Shown here piece by piece: positions 23,768 to 37,045 of a DNA stretch of 64,000 nt. The DNA is from Halocaridina rubra (Eukaryota > Arthropoda > Malacostraca > Decapoda > Atyidae), in contig JAXCGZ010013569.1 in NCBI GenBank assembly GCA_037179515.1, positions 1-64,000 on the forward strand, in the 5' to 3' direction. A program made the position numbers and the translations under genes. Under the pieces are notes generated by a model. The model saw only the letters and a program-made list of their open reading frames with translations, did no database searches and was not told the origin of the DNA. Each line of letters starts with the position of its first letter. Within the stretch, counting starts at the first letter, position 1.

Positions 23768-25200
23768 CTGCAATGATATACAAGATATCATAATTTATCA
23801 TATTTTCCTTTAACACAATATCTCTGCTGCTAACAGGATGGATACAATTGTCAAATCTTTGAGTGTAAGGTATATACCCTTGATAGGCTCCTCATCTTTC
23901 TAAATGTTCCTTCAAATCTGACTTTAGGGGATTTATGATATCCCTCCTTACGTAATTTCCTAATGATATTTCACTGAAGAGAAGAATGTGGCCAGGATCA
24001 CAGTTAGGAAAGTCTTGAATTTCTTGGGATCTCTAATCTAAGCAAAAATTTCTCAACAGGGAGCAATGGTTAAAGCATTATGCAATGGCTTCAACATCGA
24101 TATCTTCAAGAAAGTGTTGTGGAGTATAGGGGCCTGTACCTTCTTCTCAGATAAGGCCCTCCACATGTCTCCCAATTCGGACAAGCGAATTCGATGGGGT
24201 ATGAGGGTTTTTGGAGTCATACCTCACTACCATTCAAATATTACATTTCAACACTCAAAATAGAAATATGTTCCTTCCATCCCTTGCCTTGGCCTGCAGA
24301 ATTAGTGAATTACCAGCCCTCAATAGGGAGGCAGTTACCTCATGCAGCTTGCAGAAGGTTCCCTGTCAGTTAACTTAGACCCAGCCTTATTACCGCAGTA
24401 TAAATCTCTCTCACTTTGTAGGAATTGTGATCATTATTATACAACTCCTGAAAGTAAGAATTATTCAGTGGATGCCTTGGATACCTGACATAACATTTTC
24501 TCCCATTCATGTAAAGGCTTGTCTTTCATCACCTTTATAGAGAGAAAAAGATATTATATGCACATGCCTCAAAACTCTCATGCTCTCCCATATAGCTATC
24601 ACATCCAAAATGCAGTCTTGCTCCATAACAACAGGAATATTGTCTCTTCAGTAATATACAGCTTCTTCATTGCCATATTGGACATCCAAATTTTTTGCCT
24701 GATTATTTAAAGAACATTCATGCTACAGTGCAAGACTGCATGTTACCATACAAAAGAAAAAAAGAAAAAATAGTAAAAGGAAAGGAATTGTGATGTTCCA
24801 GCGGATTGTACACATTTCTATACTGCCATGTTAAAGCTTGATGTACTTGCCCTTATGGTTCATACTTTATTCACCCACCAGAGAATGGTATTATTTTACT
24901 AATACATATTTTTTGGTGGTCATTATTACCTAAGCTCCTTATTATTACTTCTTGTAAGTATGCATGCATGCACACATTACTTCTCTCTCCCATTTACCGT
25001 AAACCATAATTCTATGCTGAAGTAAATTCATTACTTGAGATGATAAAGTTGAAAACAATGACTGTGACAATGCAGATTGTCTACAGTGCCAATGGAATGA
25101 AGTGAAGAGATGAGTTTCAAAGTAAATAGAAGATGAGACATCAGACTAACATGAACCTTGTTATGAGATGCCAAAAGGATTTTCTACTTTATCTTCACCA
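23768..25200. other. Probable intron or intergenic DNA, nothing recognised
   Basis: No motif-bearing frame, splice-supported exon or repeat structure was identified. Plus-strand frames at 24066 and 24519 look random. Confidence 0.45.
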
Positions 25201-25997
25201 GAAAAACTTCAGCATTTGAAGGAGGTGTAATGTCATGTCTTGTGGAGATGATATCCAAGGATTATCAAGAGTGGAAGGAGATTCCATACTTGCAAATTTC
25301 TTTGAAATATACATAGTTATAGGAAGCTGCTTCCTCATTCAATTGGCTTTGTCAAATATCTGTTACAGTAGTTTTAGGTCAACTGCAATCAAAATTAGTG
25401 ACATGTATGTTTATTTGAAGAAAGGGTCCAATTCCTTAATCAAATACTGTACTTCAATTCTTGAGCCTTCTGATCAATTCTTGAACACTTCTCCATTATC
25501 CACAGTAATGGCTGAGACTCAGTATCTTCAGATTCTTCAGTTCCTGCCAATGACTGAAGGAGTTCTCTTAAGATCTTCAGCAGTTATGATTCACTGGTAT
25601 TTGATGTCTTCCTCAATTATGTCAGAAAAGCAATTCCCACCAAATTCTCTGGTACCTGGAAAACATTCTTCATTTCTACATCAATTGCAGGGAAACCTTT
25701 GAAGTCACTGACCAGTTCACTTTGTAAGGCTTTCCAGTTGGCATTGAATGTCTCAGCTTTAGGGTATAAATAGCCTCAGCAATAAGCTTGACTGCATCTG
25801 CGATTGCGGGGTTCTTCCATAAGTCGTTTATGCTGTATCTCAGATGAGTATCAAGTGCAGCACAAAGCCTGGCAAAGGTAAGAGGGTTACATGTCACCTT
25901 CACCCACTTCAAAATGCTTTGACCAAGCAGCTGCAGCAGAGATGACTTATCTGGAGTCAGGAACCGAACTCCGACATATTTATCCTTTTACAACACA

Positions 25998-26417
25998 TGG
26001 TCAAAATGACATTCAGAAGTGTGCTGCTTACAGTTTATTTTTGTAACTCGAATACAACATATTGAATGCTCCAGTCTGCAAAGACAGAATAACCCTAAAC
26101 AACAATGTAACTATATGCACTACTGGAGCTTCTCATACTAAATAAATATTCACTGTGCACATTACGTTGTAATTCCTCACAGAAAGTAAATAATAACTTT
26201 CTTTGCAATGTACATACATAATTAATTAACATAAATAACTTCTGTGACTTACATATTAATAAGGTATTAAGAGCTCGTATGTGATGTGGCCACCTGCTAG
26301 TGAGATACAGCTGATTACTGTTTACTTCCCTGCTTCACCCACTCTCCCATAGATGGTGCATGATTACCAACCCGCCATATTTAAACCCAGTATATGCTAC
26401 CTCATACCAATATCCCA
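25998..26417 (-). repeat. 3' LTR of gypsy 1 (420 bp)
   Basis: Shares with 30980-31284 TAAATAATAACTTTCTTTGC, ACTTACATATTAATAAGGTA and CCACTCTCCCATAGATGGTG. TG...CA termini (TGGG...ACCA on the coding strand). Confidence 0.85.
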
Positions 26418-26999
26418 CATCTCCTCCAGTTTTCAGCTGGAAACTCATTAATCTGTTATATATTCCCTAAGGTATGCTGGAGGACATCTATTCCAGAGCA
26501 ATTTTGGGGATTATGATGTAGGAGTTTGCTGTCCTGTGCTTTTAGGGGTGCTGGGGTTTTATAGTCTTTGGGTGGGGTCAGAGATATTGCTTCATCATCG
26601 GGTGATTCATTTTGCATTCTGGTTTGTGGCTGACCACTGCCTGGTGCAGTTGTGAGATCGGGGCCACTGCCTAGTGGACTTGAAGTGCTACACTCGGTCT
26701 TTGTCGTCCCACCCGTCTTTTGTATAATCTGTGGATGAGTGGACAGCCATGGTGTGGAATGGTTGGTATTAGCTAGCTCTTGAATGTGGTATAGGAACTG
26801 CTGGTTTCTTAAAGCCAGTCAACCTGAGTCGTCCACCTTAATAATATATTGGTTACATGGCTTTGTTTCTATGACCACCCCAGTTCTGTCCCATCTCTTG
26901 CTGTGGTTACCTGTCTGGTATTGTAGCAACACTCTATCATCCAGATTTAAGGGGGAAAGCAGCCAGGTGTTGCGCTGGAGATGATTGACTTGTTTAGCA

Positions 27000-29620
27000 A
27001 ATCTCAGCCGGAGTGAGTCTTCTTGGTGTTACCAAGTCTGAGGCCATATTGGATGAACTGCTGGGCCAGTAAGTACCTGCATATCCGGGGCAACCGGCAG
27101 TAGATCCCGAAATTTCTTGCCAAAGACAATTTGTGCTGGTGACATACCAGTTTGAGGGTCTGGTATGTTGTGGTATTGCAGCATTCCAGCTGCCAATGCC
27201 TCTGTGTCAAGGGCATCATTTGCATTTGTATGAGATGTCAGTAAGTGCTTCATGAATTTTACTGCTACGTTTGATTGAGGGTGGTATGCTGATGAGAGGC
27301 GATGCTTAACACTCCAATAGTGCAGCAGTGATTCTGTTTCATTCGTAGTGAATTCAAGCCTGCCATCTGTGCTTAGGGTACGCCGAATGTTGCCAAGAAG
27401 TTGATGAGAGCCGTGATGATGCCCTTGGCACCTGATTTAGATGCAACCATGCGTGGCCACCCACTGAACCTGTCCACAATGACCAAGTATCCGATGCCAC
27501 ATGCCACAAAAAAGTCGGCTGCAATGGCTTGGAAGGGGCTGCTTGGCACACACGATTGCACTGGTGGCATGCATGGCTGGGAAGGTGACATACTCCAGCA
27601 AGTGTGGCACTTGGAGTCTGTGTCTTCAACATTTTTAGTGATTCCAGGCCAAAATACTGTGCTTAGTGCCCTACTGTGCATCCTACTGATGCCATACTGT
27701 GCGGCAGGGAGAACCTGCAACACCTTCCGAGGTTCTTGTGGTATCAAAAGACCATGCCTACAAGGGACAACCTGTCACGGTATTGCCAGTATGGCTGCAG
27801 TTCTTTAGGTAATCCATCGCGGGACGTTGGAAACCCAAACTCGATGAGTGGCGTGAGCAGCAGAAGTTCATTGTCAGTCAAGGTGCTCTCCCTGACTGTA
27901 TTCCATGTGACAGCACCAAGAGAATCTGTAAATGACCTTGCAGTGGCCACCACACGTGCTTCTGAGTCGTCTTGAGTACCTACTGGAATGCAGATGGTGA
28001 ACAGAGGACTTACTTCACTTCCTTGTTGAAATGGTGTGTGCTTGACGGATACCGTGCTGCTGGTATGGTCTTGCCGGGAACATGTACAATCTGATGCTGC
28101 CACATAACTGCATTGCTTAAGTTTGAAAATGTTTGGGTTTGTGATGTCATCTAGGGCCTGATTACTGAAACTTTTCACCATTGGCTTGTGATCTGTCGAT
28201 ATGATGAGATTGCGGCAAACCATAGTGAGAAAGCGACTATGTTCTAGTGCCAATGTGACTGCTAAAGCTTCTCCTTCGATCGGTGCATAACGCTTCTCAG
28301 TATCTCTTAGGAAATGAGATCCAGCTAGAGTTACCTTCCATCCATCTTCACAGCATCCAGGAATTAAGAAGTCACAATCACAATGCTTTCGGCGCAGCCA
28401 ATATTCTACCCTGGTTCTGGACCAAATCGGGATTAAGGCATGTCCGCTTGCTGGGGTCAAATATTTCAACTCTATCCTTGATCTTGTTGATGATGGCCTT
28501 TTTGGAACGTTGCAATGGCTCTTCTAGATCCGAGTTCCAACTTAAGCTAACCTTTGGGCTGAGGAGAGGCTTGAATGGTGCCATCACGTCCATGGTTCTG
28601 CCATAGTATTTCACCTAGTTTATGGGGCCGAACCATGCCTATAAGTCTCTGATGTTGGAAGGTCTGGGAATAGTTGCGATGGCATTCAGGTACTTAGGCA
28701 GAGGTTTTACTTCAGTCTTGGTGATCTGAAAACCTGTGAAGTAGACTTCCATAGATGTAAACTGGAACTTAGTTGGGTTGAGGACCCCCCCGTTTCTTCC
28801 AACCAGATCTAGACAAGCAATGACCCGCCGCCAGTGTTCTTCTAGGCTGTTGTCCCATGGGATAGTATCGTCCACACATTTTGTCTTCCTTGGCACATCT
28901 GCGATGATTGCATTGTATCGCTCTGTGTAGACGTCCTGAGATACAAGGATTCCCATTGGTGCACGCTGATACCGAAACCCGTCTTGCTCAGTCAAGAATG
29001 TGGTTTTGTGCCAATCTTCCGATCGGATTTCGATGGTGTGAAAACCATTCCATACATCTGTGACTGTCTTGTATGTGTTGGGTGGGATGACCTTGGCTTG
29101 CTTAATAGGTGGGACGGTATGATGAGTTTCCCGTATGCGGTGTACCCTCTGACTTTGGTGTCAGGACCATGCTGTGGAACTAGGTTCTGGGCGTGTTAGG
29201 AGGCATCCGCCTATTACACCCAGAGCCACGTCTCTGTCTAGTTGTACTCACATTTCGTTTTGCCAATTGACTGGTACATTCGGAGGTCTCCTGGTTACCA
29301 CCGGCTGAACACCTGGGTCGACCCTAATCTTCACTGAGGGCCGATCATTGCAGGAAGCAGCTAGTGTGGGCAAATACTGAATGTTTATGACGCATACCTA
29401 TCCAAGAGCCATTTCTTCATGTCCTTGATAGATTCAAGTGACGGTACCAACGGTAGGTTAGCTGGGTGGGGTGGTGGTGCGGTACACACAGGGCATCCGC
29501 ATCCTGCTGTTGAGGGGCGATCCCATGTTTTCATGGTATTATGGCACACCTCGGTTTTTCCTATTGCACCAATCCTAGGAAAATCTGGCCCAATAACTCC
29601 CAGCTGCTTCAAGGCTGCTC
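27000..29620 (-). pseudogene. gypsy 1 pol: RT, RNase H, integrase (degenerate)
   Basis: Order on the minus strand: a linker with LGVIGPDFPRIG and WLLDRYAS (29612-29385); RT with FRYQRAPMGILVSQD and a CVDD catalytic box (28995-28850); the RT connection GGVLNPTKFQFTS (about 28790); RNase H with EKRYAPIEGEALAVTLALEH (about 28310-28250) and STDHKPM; integrase zinc-binding and core regions (VFWPGITKNVED, AIAADFFVA, LVIVDRFSGWPRMV; 27747-27373); and the integrase distal part (GMSPAQIVFGKKFRDLLP, about 27150). Frame breaks between each block. No functional polyprotein. Confidence 0.8.
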
Positions 29621-29899
29621 GGCTCAGGTAGAACCGATTGGTGGAGTTTCTGATGTAGACAACGGTTGAAGTTTTGAGTTATGTGCCCTTTGCATTTTGG
29701 CCGGATAGCTTTAGGAGCAAAGACCCCAAGACGTTTATTTTCTCGTTATTAGCTGCTAGGATGCGTTTGGAGACATGAATGAGGTATTGTCGACGTAAGC
29801 CCAATTTCTTGAGGACATTTAGTTCCACAGGTTTGTGCGTTGGAGTCAGTGATGGCAGATTGCTTCAGTGGACTTGATATCTTCATCTTAGTGCAAGCC

Positions 29900-30950
29900 T
29901 CACCATCCACAGCTACCTTCAAATTCAAAGTTAGATGTGGTAGGGCCTCGCATGAGCAGGAGTCTGCCTTGGTGGTGGCTACATAGTAAAACAATGCTTC
30001 CACAGAGCCGCAAGATTCTGGTTGAGCTGGTTTTTGGGTGTGTGGGTTGTTCTTCTTCCAGCACTCAAGACATCTTGAATTACATGAGTTTGCCCCTCAC
30101 CTTGCCACACTGGGGGGTGAGACAGCCATACTGACATCACATCTTGGGTTTCAACTTGTCCGGCTCACTGTGGTCATGTGCAGAGTCTGGGAATGCTTGG
30201 CTGGTCTGGCTTCAGACCATCTTCCTGTAACTACTGGCCGCTACCCTTGGTGCCTCAATTACCATGGCCCGTACGGCAGTTTCCTTACTGTCAACCAGGG
30301 CAACAGAGTCATTCAGTGTTTTAGTGTCAATTTCTGTTGTCCCGAGTACCTCCTTTCTGATTTCATCATCTGCCAGTCCATTCAGGAGAACCAGCTTGAC
30401 TATGTCCTCAGTGTAATCTATTGCAATGGTGCTGGAACAGGTGGCTTCATTACAGTTGCCCATTTTTGTCCATTGACAGACATTGGCCAACCCACATAGT
30501 CTTGTCACATACTATCTGACATGTTCTCTCAAATCTTGTTTTATGTGAAGTAGTGTCGCAGCCCTCACACTCAGTGCCACGATCAGCACCGTTAGGCATT
30601 TCATGGCATCTAAGACCTCTCCCTCACTTCTGCTGGCTGTCATTGGGTCTTCTCAGAACAATGCAGCTTCCAACCCCGACTAACAGCAGGCCAATAGGCG
30701 AGTGGTGATTTGACCCGTGCTGAGATCAGTACCGTTTCTAAACATTTCCCACCTGCGGATGAATGCAGCCCAGTCATCTTCACAGATACCTTGCTGTAGA
30801 ACTGGGCGGTCGATTTTGGGTGCTTTTTGCCGTGTTTCCCCAGACTCATGAAAATTTCTCTAATGTAACTGCATCAGTGCAATGCATGTTGGATGCCATC
30901 AGCCATCTTCACCTCAGTACATCTTCTGTAGGCCACAGACAGGCCAAAAG
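29900..30950 (-). pseudogene. gypsy 1 gag region (degenerate)
   Basis: Minus strand downstream of the 5' LTR. A frame with EDDWAAFIRRWEMFRNG (about 30785-30735) and a second at 30508-30212 (IDYTEDIVKLVLLNGLADDE) are typical of the capsid region of Ty3/gypsy gag. A degraded Cys/His block may lie near 30060 (CLECWKKNN). Several frameshifts; no intact start-to-stop frame. Confidence 0.65.
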
Positions 30951-30979
30951 TTTCTTAATTTGTCAAACATATTGGAGCA

Positions 30980-31284
30980 TGGTCAAAATGACATTCAGAT
31001 GTGTGCTGTTCACAGTTCATTCTTGTAACTCCGATACGACATAATTAATAATAGTAAATAATAACTTTCTTTGCAATGAATAAACATAATCAATTAACAT
31101 GAATGACTTCTATGACTTACATATTAATAAGGTATAAAGAGCTCATATCCATGTGGCCACCTGTTAGTGAGGAACAGCAGTTTACTGTTTACTTCACTGC
31201 TTCACCCACTCTCCCATAGATGGTGCATGATTAACAACCTGCCAAATTCAAACCCAGTTTATGCTACCTCATACCAGTATCCCA
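30980..31284 (-). repeat. 5' LTR of gypsy 1 (305 bp, ~115 bp deleted)
   Basis: The same sequence as the left LTR but lacking the segment from about 26060 to 26180. About one base in ten differs by eye, so the insertion is not recent. Confidence 0.85.
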
Positions 31285-32010
31285 CTGATGCAGAATGGTC
31301 AGAAGCATTATCAATGATAAGAAGGACCTTGAATGACAGCCATATTTTCTCTAGGTATTTCTCCGCTTCAGTACAAAGCAGTGGTGGAACCAATCAAGAA
31401 AAAGAATAACCAACAACTAAGCCTTCTTATCATGTTGCCAGAAGACGGGTAGCAGGTTTTTGCATTTGTTTTTCAGGGAACGCAGGTTTTTTGCCTTGTA
31501 CACGAGATCTGGCTTGATAATGTAGCCTTTGCCATATAAAACCAGAGTAAGAGAGGAAGACGAATCATGCCAGCATTAGATCTTGGGGTCTGCTAAACAT
31601 CCTTATGATCGCATGTGTGATTCAGCATTTCCTTCCAGAAAAGGCTTGTTTTAGAAAAGTTGAAGAGTTGATCTGGAAGGTAGCTTTTTCAACGATGATT
31701 TTTATCAGGCACTTGGGGAATGCCAATACTGCCTCCAAGTCAGCTGACGATGATTCTCCCAAGATTTAGAGGTTCTTCAGCATATGATGCTCTATAAAGC
31801 CAAAGAGCCATCTCTTTGTTAACTGTAAACTCCTTCATTAACTTCAGGTTAACATACAGACTACAGATTTGATATAACTAAAATGCCTTTTCACATAAGA
31901 TATATCTGTCAACTGGGATATGGTCTAGCACAATTTTCTCTAACAATACAGTTAAGGCTTCCTCGGTCATTAAAGGCTCTCTGTAATGAACCTGAGAAGC
32001 AATATTAGTT

Positions 32011-32749
32011 GCTATAGGTGCAATACTAGTACTATTTCAAATTTCTTTTTCTCTTAATATTGTCAACTGAATACTAAACTCATTTTTTCATTATTTCTGT
32101 TCTACTTCGAATGCTGACATTGTTTTCATAAGGTCTAAAACTTATAACTTTTTTGGAGACTTAGAGCATCTCTAATATTTTCAGGCTTTTCAGCACTGCC
32201 CTTAACATTTAACTTATTGGAGACATTTCTCCCAAGCGTAAGAAAAACGTGGCACAATTCACAAAGAAGAGGAACTCATAATGTATAGCGAGAATATATG
32301 TTCTACTGACAAATTTAAGACAAGTGATTCACTTGTTGCTGCAACCAGCATATGTAATATGTAATGTTTAAAATTTCACTAATTAAACACACATATGCTG
32401 TGGAATGACTGTATGCATTGAATGTACTGTATGACTATGTAGCCAAAGACAGAGCCAATAAATAACAGTGCATACCTTTTTCTGTTTTACAAAATAGTTT
32501 CCACAACATTTGAAAAATGTGTTCCATTTACTGTACCTATCAAAGATATGTTTAATAAAATGAATAAGGAATTAAAAAAAATCTTATAAATTTATAACAA
32601 AAACATAGATGGCATGTTGAAATTATAAAAAAAAAAAAATACTTAGCTGTACGCTTCAAAACGATAAAGTACGGGAAAAAAGACTTTAGGAAAATCATCT
32701 CGAGATTCCCACAAGGTTGCCTTCTATCACCCTATTGATGTCTCTCTCT
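32011..32749. other. AT-rich spacer before the LINE array
   Basis: No coding or repeat feature recognised. It ends in a TCTCTCTCTCACACACACA stretch directly before the first LINE 3' tail. Confidence 0.5.
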
Positions 32750-33830
32750 CACACACACAATTAGGTAATTACAGTCTTGGAATGGATAAAAACTTACTTA
32801 GAAGGAAGGGAACAGAGGGTTAGAGTAAGACACTCAGTGTCTGAATGGAGAAGAGTTAGTAGTGGAGTTCCACAGGATTCAGTTTTAGGGCCACTTTTGT
32901 TCCTTGTATATGTAGATGACCTACCAGAGTCTGTAAATTCATTCATGAATATGTTTGCAGATGATGCAAAGATTGTGAAGAAAGTAGGAAACGAGAACAA
33001 TGGTAGAGAACTTCAGGAAGATCTAAATAGTCTGCACGAGTGGTCAGAAAAGTGGCTAATGAAATTCAGTACTTCAAAATGTAAGGTAATGAGAATGGGT
33101 ACAAGTGCAAGAAGGCCCAAGCTTGACTACTCGGTGGATGGAGTTCAACTTCAAGAGACAAAGAATGAGAGAGATCTAGGAGTAAACATACTAGCAGATT
33201 TGTCTCCAAAAATACATATAAATGGCATAGTAAGGGCAGCATATGCTTTCTTATGAAATGTAAGGGTAGCCTTCAGGCACATGGACAAGGAAATGTTCAA
33301 ATATATTTATGTAACCTATGTGAGGCCAAAACTCGAATATGCAGCCCCTTTTGGAATCCGCACTTGAAAAAGCACATAGCTAAGCTTGAAAAAGTTCAAA
33401 GACAAGCCACGAAGCTGGTGCCAGAAATACGTAATCTCAGTTATGATGAGAGGCTGAGGGAATTAGACTTACCATCACTTGAAGCTAGAAGATTGAGGGG
33501 TGATATGGTGACAGTCTTTAAATTCCTTCATGGTTATGATAGAGTGGATAGGGATCGATATTTTGATATGGCTGGCTCTAGAACGAGAGTTCATAGTTTG
33601 AAGCTTCGTAAGAAAACTTCTTTGCAGGATGTAAGAAAATACTTTTTCAGTGTAAGAGTAGTTGATAATTTGAATTCGCTAAGCGAGGAGATAGTTAATG
33701 GTATCTCAATCAATAGTTTTAAGGACAGGTATGATAAGTATCACTAAGTATAAAATGGAACCGATGAGGAGACGGGAAGATACGAGCTTTGGGCTCTTTC
33801 CCGTAAACACAACTAGGTAATCACACATAT
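32750..33830 (+). mobile_element. Array LINE copy b (5'-truncated RT C-terminal half)
   Basis: It begins with a remnant 3' tail (ACACAATTAGGTAATTAC, 32755-32772) of a previous copy, then enters the RT at TCTTGGAATGGATAAAAACT. The frame 32777-33256 has motif B ([21 protein letters not shown]) and [10 protein letters not shown]. It stops at TGA (33254), where other copies read TCA (Ser). A one-base loss near 33347 moves the remainder into the frame of 33253-33747. The 3' UTR with conserved hairpin follows to the ATCACACAT tail. Confidence 0.85.
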
Positions 33831-35940
33831 ATGTAGAGAAGTATTGATGAGGAAAAAAGTCTAAAAGACCCTCAAGAATTCAAAACAGTGTTCATTAGAC
33901 CATACACAACACAGGAAAAAATGTGAAGGATCAAAAATTTGTTGCAAGAGGCTAGAAGGTTTAATGAGGAAAGAAATGAAGAATAGAAGACAAATTTTCA
34001 TTGCGTACGAGGGAATTTCCTACACCAAACATGTACTGGAACAAACAAGGGCCAGGGGTGGGGATGAGCCATCGCTACTTGATCTAGTATTCACAGATAA
34101 TGTGTTCGATATTGAAAAAATTTAGTATGAACCACCAACTGGAAAGAGTTACCACTGTGTGTTGTTGATGGAATATATCATCGAAGATGTTCTGCCTGAG
34201 AGAAGAGGCACTGAGGAAACGAGGAGGAAGTATCCGAAAGAGGATTACATCAAAATGAATGAGCTTTTTGCAGTTATTGACTGGAGGACCTTATTTAACA
34301 ACAAATCTGTAAAAGAAATGTACGACATCTTTTGTGAGGAATATGGGAAGAGCTTTAGCAGAGGGTAACTGAAGGCAAGAAAAACGGGCTTTAAAGCTTA
34401 AGAGAGCTGATGGAAGCATCACTGAGAGGGATGAAGAGATCTGAGAAGAACTGAACAGGGGGTTTCAGTCAGTATATACAACAGAAAATATTTAAAAAGT
34501 CGTTGGAGTCAGGGGAGATTCCAAGATGTTGGAAACAAGCGAATGTAATATGTATCCTCAAAAAGGGAAGGAGGGATACGGCTCTAAACTTCAGACCTAT
34601 TCCCTTGACCAGCATAGTTTGCAAAGTTATGGAGAAACTACTAAGGAAATACATCTTTCTTCACTTATAATCCTTCAACTTTTTGTCAGTGAAACAACAT
34701 GGCTTCAGAGAAGGGAGATCAACAGAAAGAAACTTATTAGAATTTTATGATGAGGTAAGCCAAATCTTACAGGATAGAGAAGGCTGGGGAGATTGCATAT
34801 TCCTAGACTTCCAGAAAGCATTTAACACTGTCCCACAAGGGAGAATTATTAAGAAGCTGCAAGCAATGGTAAGACTAGGCGTAAATGTCTTGGAATGGAA
34901 AAAACCATACTTAGAAAGAAGGGAACAGAAGGTTAGAGTAAGACACTCAGTGTCTGAATGGAGAAGATTTAGTAGTGGAGTTTCACGGGGTTCACTTTTA
35001 TGGCCACGTTTGTTTTTTGTATATGTAAATGACCTACCAGTCTGTAAATTTATTCATGAATATGTTTGCAGATGATGCAAAGATTGTGAAGAAAGTAAAA
35101 AACGAGAACAATGGTAGAGAACTTCAGGAGGATCTAAATAATCTGCATGAGTGGTCAGAAAAGTGGCTAATGAAATTCAATACTTCAAAATGTAAGGTAA
35201 TGAGAATGGGTACAAGTGCAAGAAGGCCCAAGCTTGACTACTCGGTGGCTGGAGTACAACTTCAAGAGACAGAAAATGAGAGAGATCTAGGAGTAAACAT
35301 ACTGGCAGATTTGTCTCCAGAAATACATATAAATGGCATAGTAAGGGCAGCATATGCATTCTTATCAAATGTAAGGGTAGCCTTCAGGCACATAGACAAG
35401 GAAATGTTCAGAAATATTTATGTAACCTACGTGAGGCCAAAACTCGAATATGCAGCCCCCTTTTGGAATCCGCACTTGAAAAAGCACATAGCTAAGCTTG
35501 AAAAAGTTCAAAGACATGCCACGAAACTGGTGCCAGAAATACGCAATCTCAGTTATGATGAGAGACTGAGGGAATTAGACTTACCATCACTCGAAGCTAG
35601 AAGAGTGAGGGGGATATGGTGACAGTCTCTAAATTCCTTCATGGTTATGATAGAGTGGATAGGGATCGATATTTTGATATGGCTGGCTCTAGAACTAGAG
35701 GTCATAGTTTGAAGCTTCGTAAGAAAACTTCTTTGCAGGATGTAAGGAAATACTTTTTCAGTGTAAGAGTAGTTGATAATTTGAATTCGCTAAGCAAGGA
35801 GGTAGTTAATGCTATCTCAATCCATAGTTTTAAGGACAGGTATGATAAGTATCACTAAGTATAAAATGGAACCGATGAGGAGACGGGAAGATACGAGCTT
35901 TGGGCTCTTTCCCGTAAACACAATTAGGTAATCACACACA
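33831..35940 (+). mobile_element. Array LINE copy c (endonuclease and RT, with deletions)
   Basis: It starts at ATGTAGAGAAGTATTG, right after the CACACATAT tail of copy b. An internal deletion fuses the ORF1-end region to the endonuclease end (LEQTRARGGDEPSLLDLVFTD-like text, about 34035-34110). The frame 34159-34368 is the post-endonuclease linker (DVLPERRGTEE, FAVIDWRTLFNNKS). The RT is spread over frames 34526, 34683-35075, 35029-35622 and 35616-35858, with QKAFNTVPQ (motif A, D to N at the second Asp) and FADD. Ends ACACAATTAGGTAATCACAC. Confidence 0.85.
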
Positions 35941-37045
35941 TGGGAGACTTATTAGGAAACTGCAAGCAATGGCTAGAATAGGTGGAAATGTTTTGGAATG
36001 GATAAAAACTTACTTAGAAGGAAGGGAACAGAGGATCAGAGTAAGACACTCAGTGTCTGAATGGATAAGAGTTAGTAGTGGGGTTCCACAGGGTTCAGTT
36101 TTAGGGACACTTTTGTTCCTTGTATATGTAAATGACCTACCAGAGTCTGTAAATTCATTCATGAATATGTTTGCAGATGATGCAAAGATTGTGAAGAAAG
36201 TAAAAACGAGAACAATGGTAGAGAACTTCAGGAGGATCTAATTAATCTGCATGAGTGGTCAGAAAAGTGGCTAATGAAATTCAGTACTTCAAAATGTAAA
36301 GTAATGAGAATGGGTACAAGTGCAAGAAGGCCCAAGCTTGATTACTCGGTGGATGGAGTTCAACTTCAAGAGACAGAAAATGGGAGAGATTTAGGAGTAA
36401 ACATACTGGCAGATTTGTCTCCAGAAATACATATAAATGGCATAGTAAGGGCAGCATATGTATTCTTATCAAATGTAAGGGTAGCCTTCAGGCACATGGA
36501 CAAGGAAATGTTCAGAAATATTTATGTAACCTATGTGAGGCCAAAACTCGAATATGCAGCCCCCTTTTGGAATCCACACTTGAAAAAGCACATAGCTAAG
36601 CTTGAATAAGTTCAAAGACATGCCACGAAACTGGTGCCAGAAATACGCAATCTCAGTTATGATGAGAGGCTAAGGGAATTAGACTTACCATCACTCGAAG
36701 CTAGAAGATTGAGGGGGGATATGGTGACAGTCTCTAAATTCCTTCATGGTTATGATAGAGTGGATAAGGATCGATATTTTGATATGGCAGGCTCTAGAAC
36801 GAGAGGTCATAGTTTGAAGCTTCGTAAGAAAACTTCTTTGCAGGATGTAAGGAAATACTTTTTCAGTGTAAGAGTAGTTGATAATTTGAATTCGCTAAGC
36901 AAGGAGGTAGTTAATGCTATCTCAATCAACAGTTCTAAGGACAGGTATGATAAGTATCACTAAGTTTAAAATGGAAGCGATCAGGAGACAGGAAGATACG
37001 AGCTTTGGGCTCTTTCCCGTAAACACAATTAGGTAATCACACACA
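35941..37045 (+). mobile_element. Array LINE copy d: first unit of a 1105-bp tandem duplication
   Basis: It starts within RT motif A (TGGGAGACTTATTAGG), directly after the CACACA of copy c. Frames 35969-36241, 36274-36609 and 36634-36963 are one RT C-terminal half broken by a one-base deletion in an A-run near 36206 and by TAA at 36607-36609. All lesions recur exactly 1105 bases later in copy e. Confidence 0.9.

Larger units (their letters stand above)
25998..31284 (-). mobile_element. Ty3/gypsy LTR retrotransposon 1
   Basis: Related sequences begin TGGTCAAAATGACATTCAG and end TATCCCA at 25998-26417 and 30980-31284; these are the LTRs. On the coding (minus) strand the right one is the 5' LTR. 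A purine-rich tract (CTGGAGGAGATG) precedes the 3' LTR at about 26430-26418. Internal minus-strand frames encode gag, RT, RNase H and integrase. Flanking bases (ACACA and CTGAT) do not match, so the target duplication is lost or never formed. It is inserted inside the Tigger-C catalytic domain. Confidence 0.85.
25200..32010 (-). pseudogene. Tigger-C transposase, degenerate and split by a gypsy element
   Basis: Two halves of one minus-strand Tigger transposase flank the gypsy element. The right half (32010-31285) holds the GE(A)SSADLEAV region, the NSSTFLKQAFSG block (degraded first DDE motif) and LLIIDNASDHS (second Asp, about 31310). The left half (25997-25200) begins with VRFLTPDKSSLLQLL, the degraded third motif with its Asp lost, then LDTHLRYSINDLWKNPAIAD (about 25840) and FNANWKALQSELVSDFKGFP (about 25745-25690). 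Many stops and shifts are present. No terminal inverted repeats were found, so element ends are approximate. Confidence 0.75.

Noticed and set aside
25235..25702. 155-codon plus-strand frame
   Set aside because: It lies opposite the Tigger-C transposase remains and shows no motif of its own.
27401..27975. Plus-strand frames inside gypsy 1
   Set aside because: They are antisense shadows of integrase and RNase H on the minus strand.
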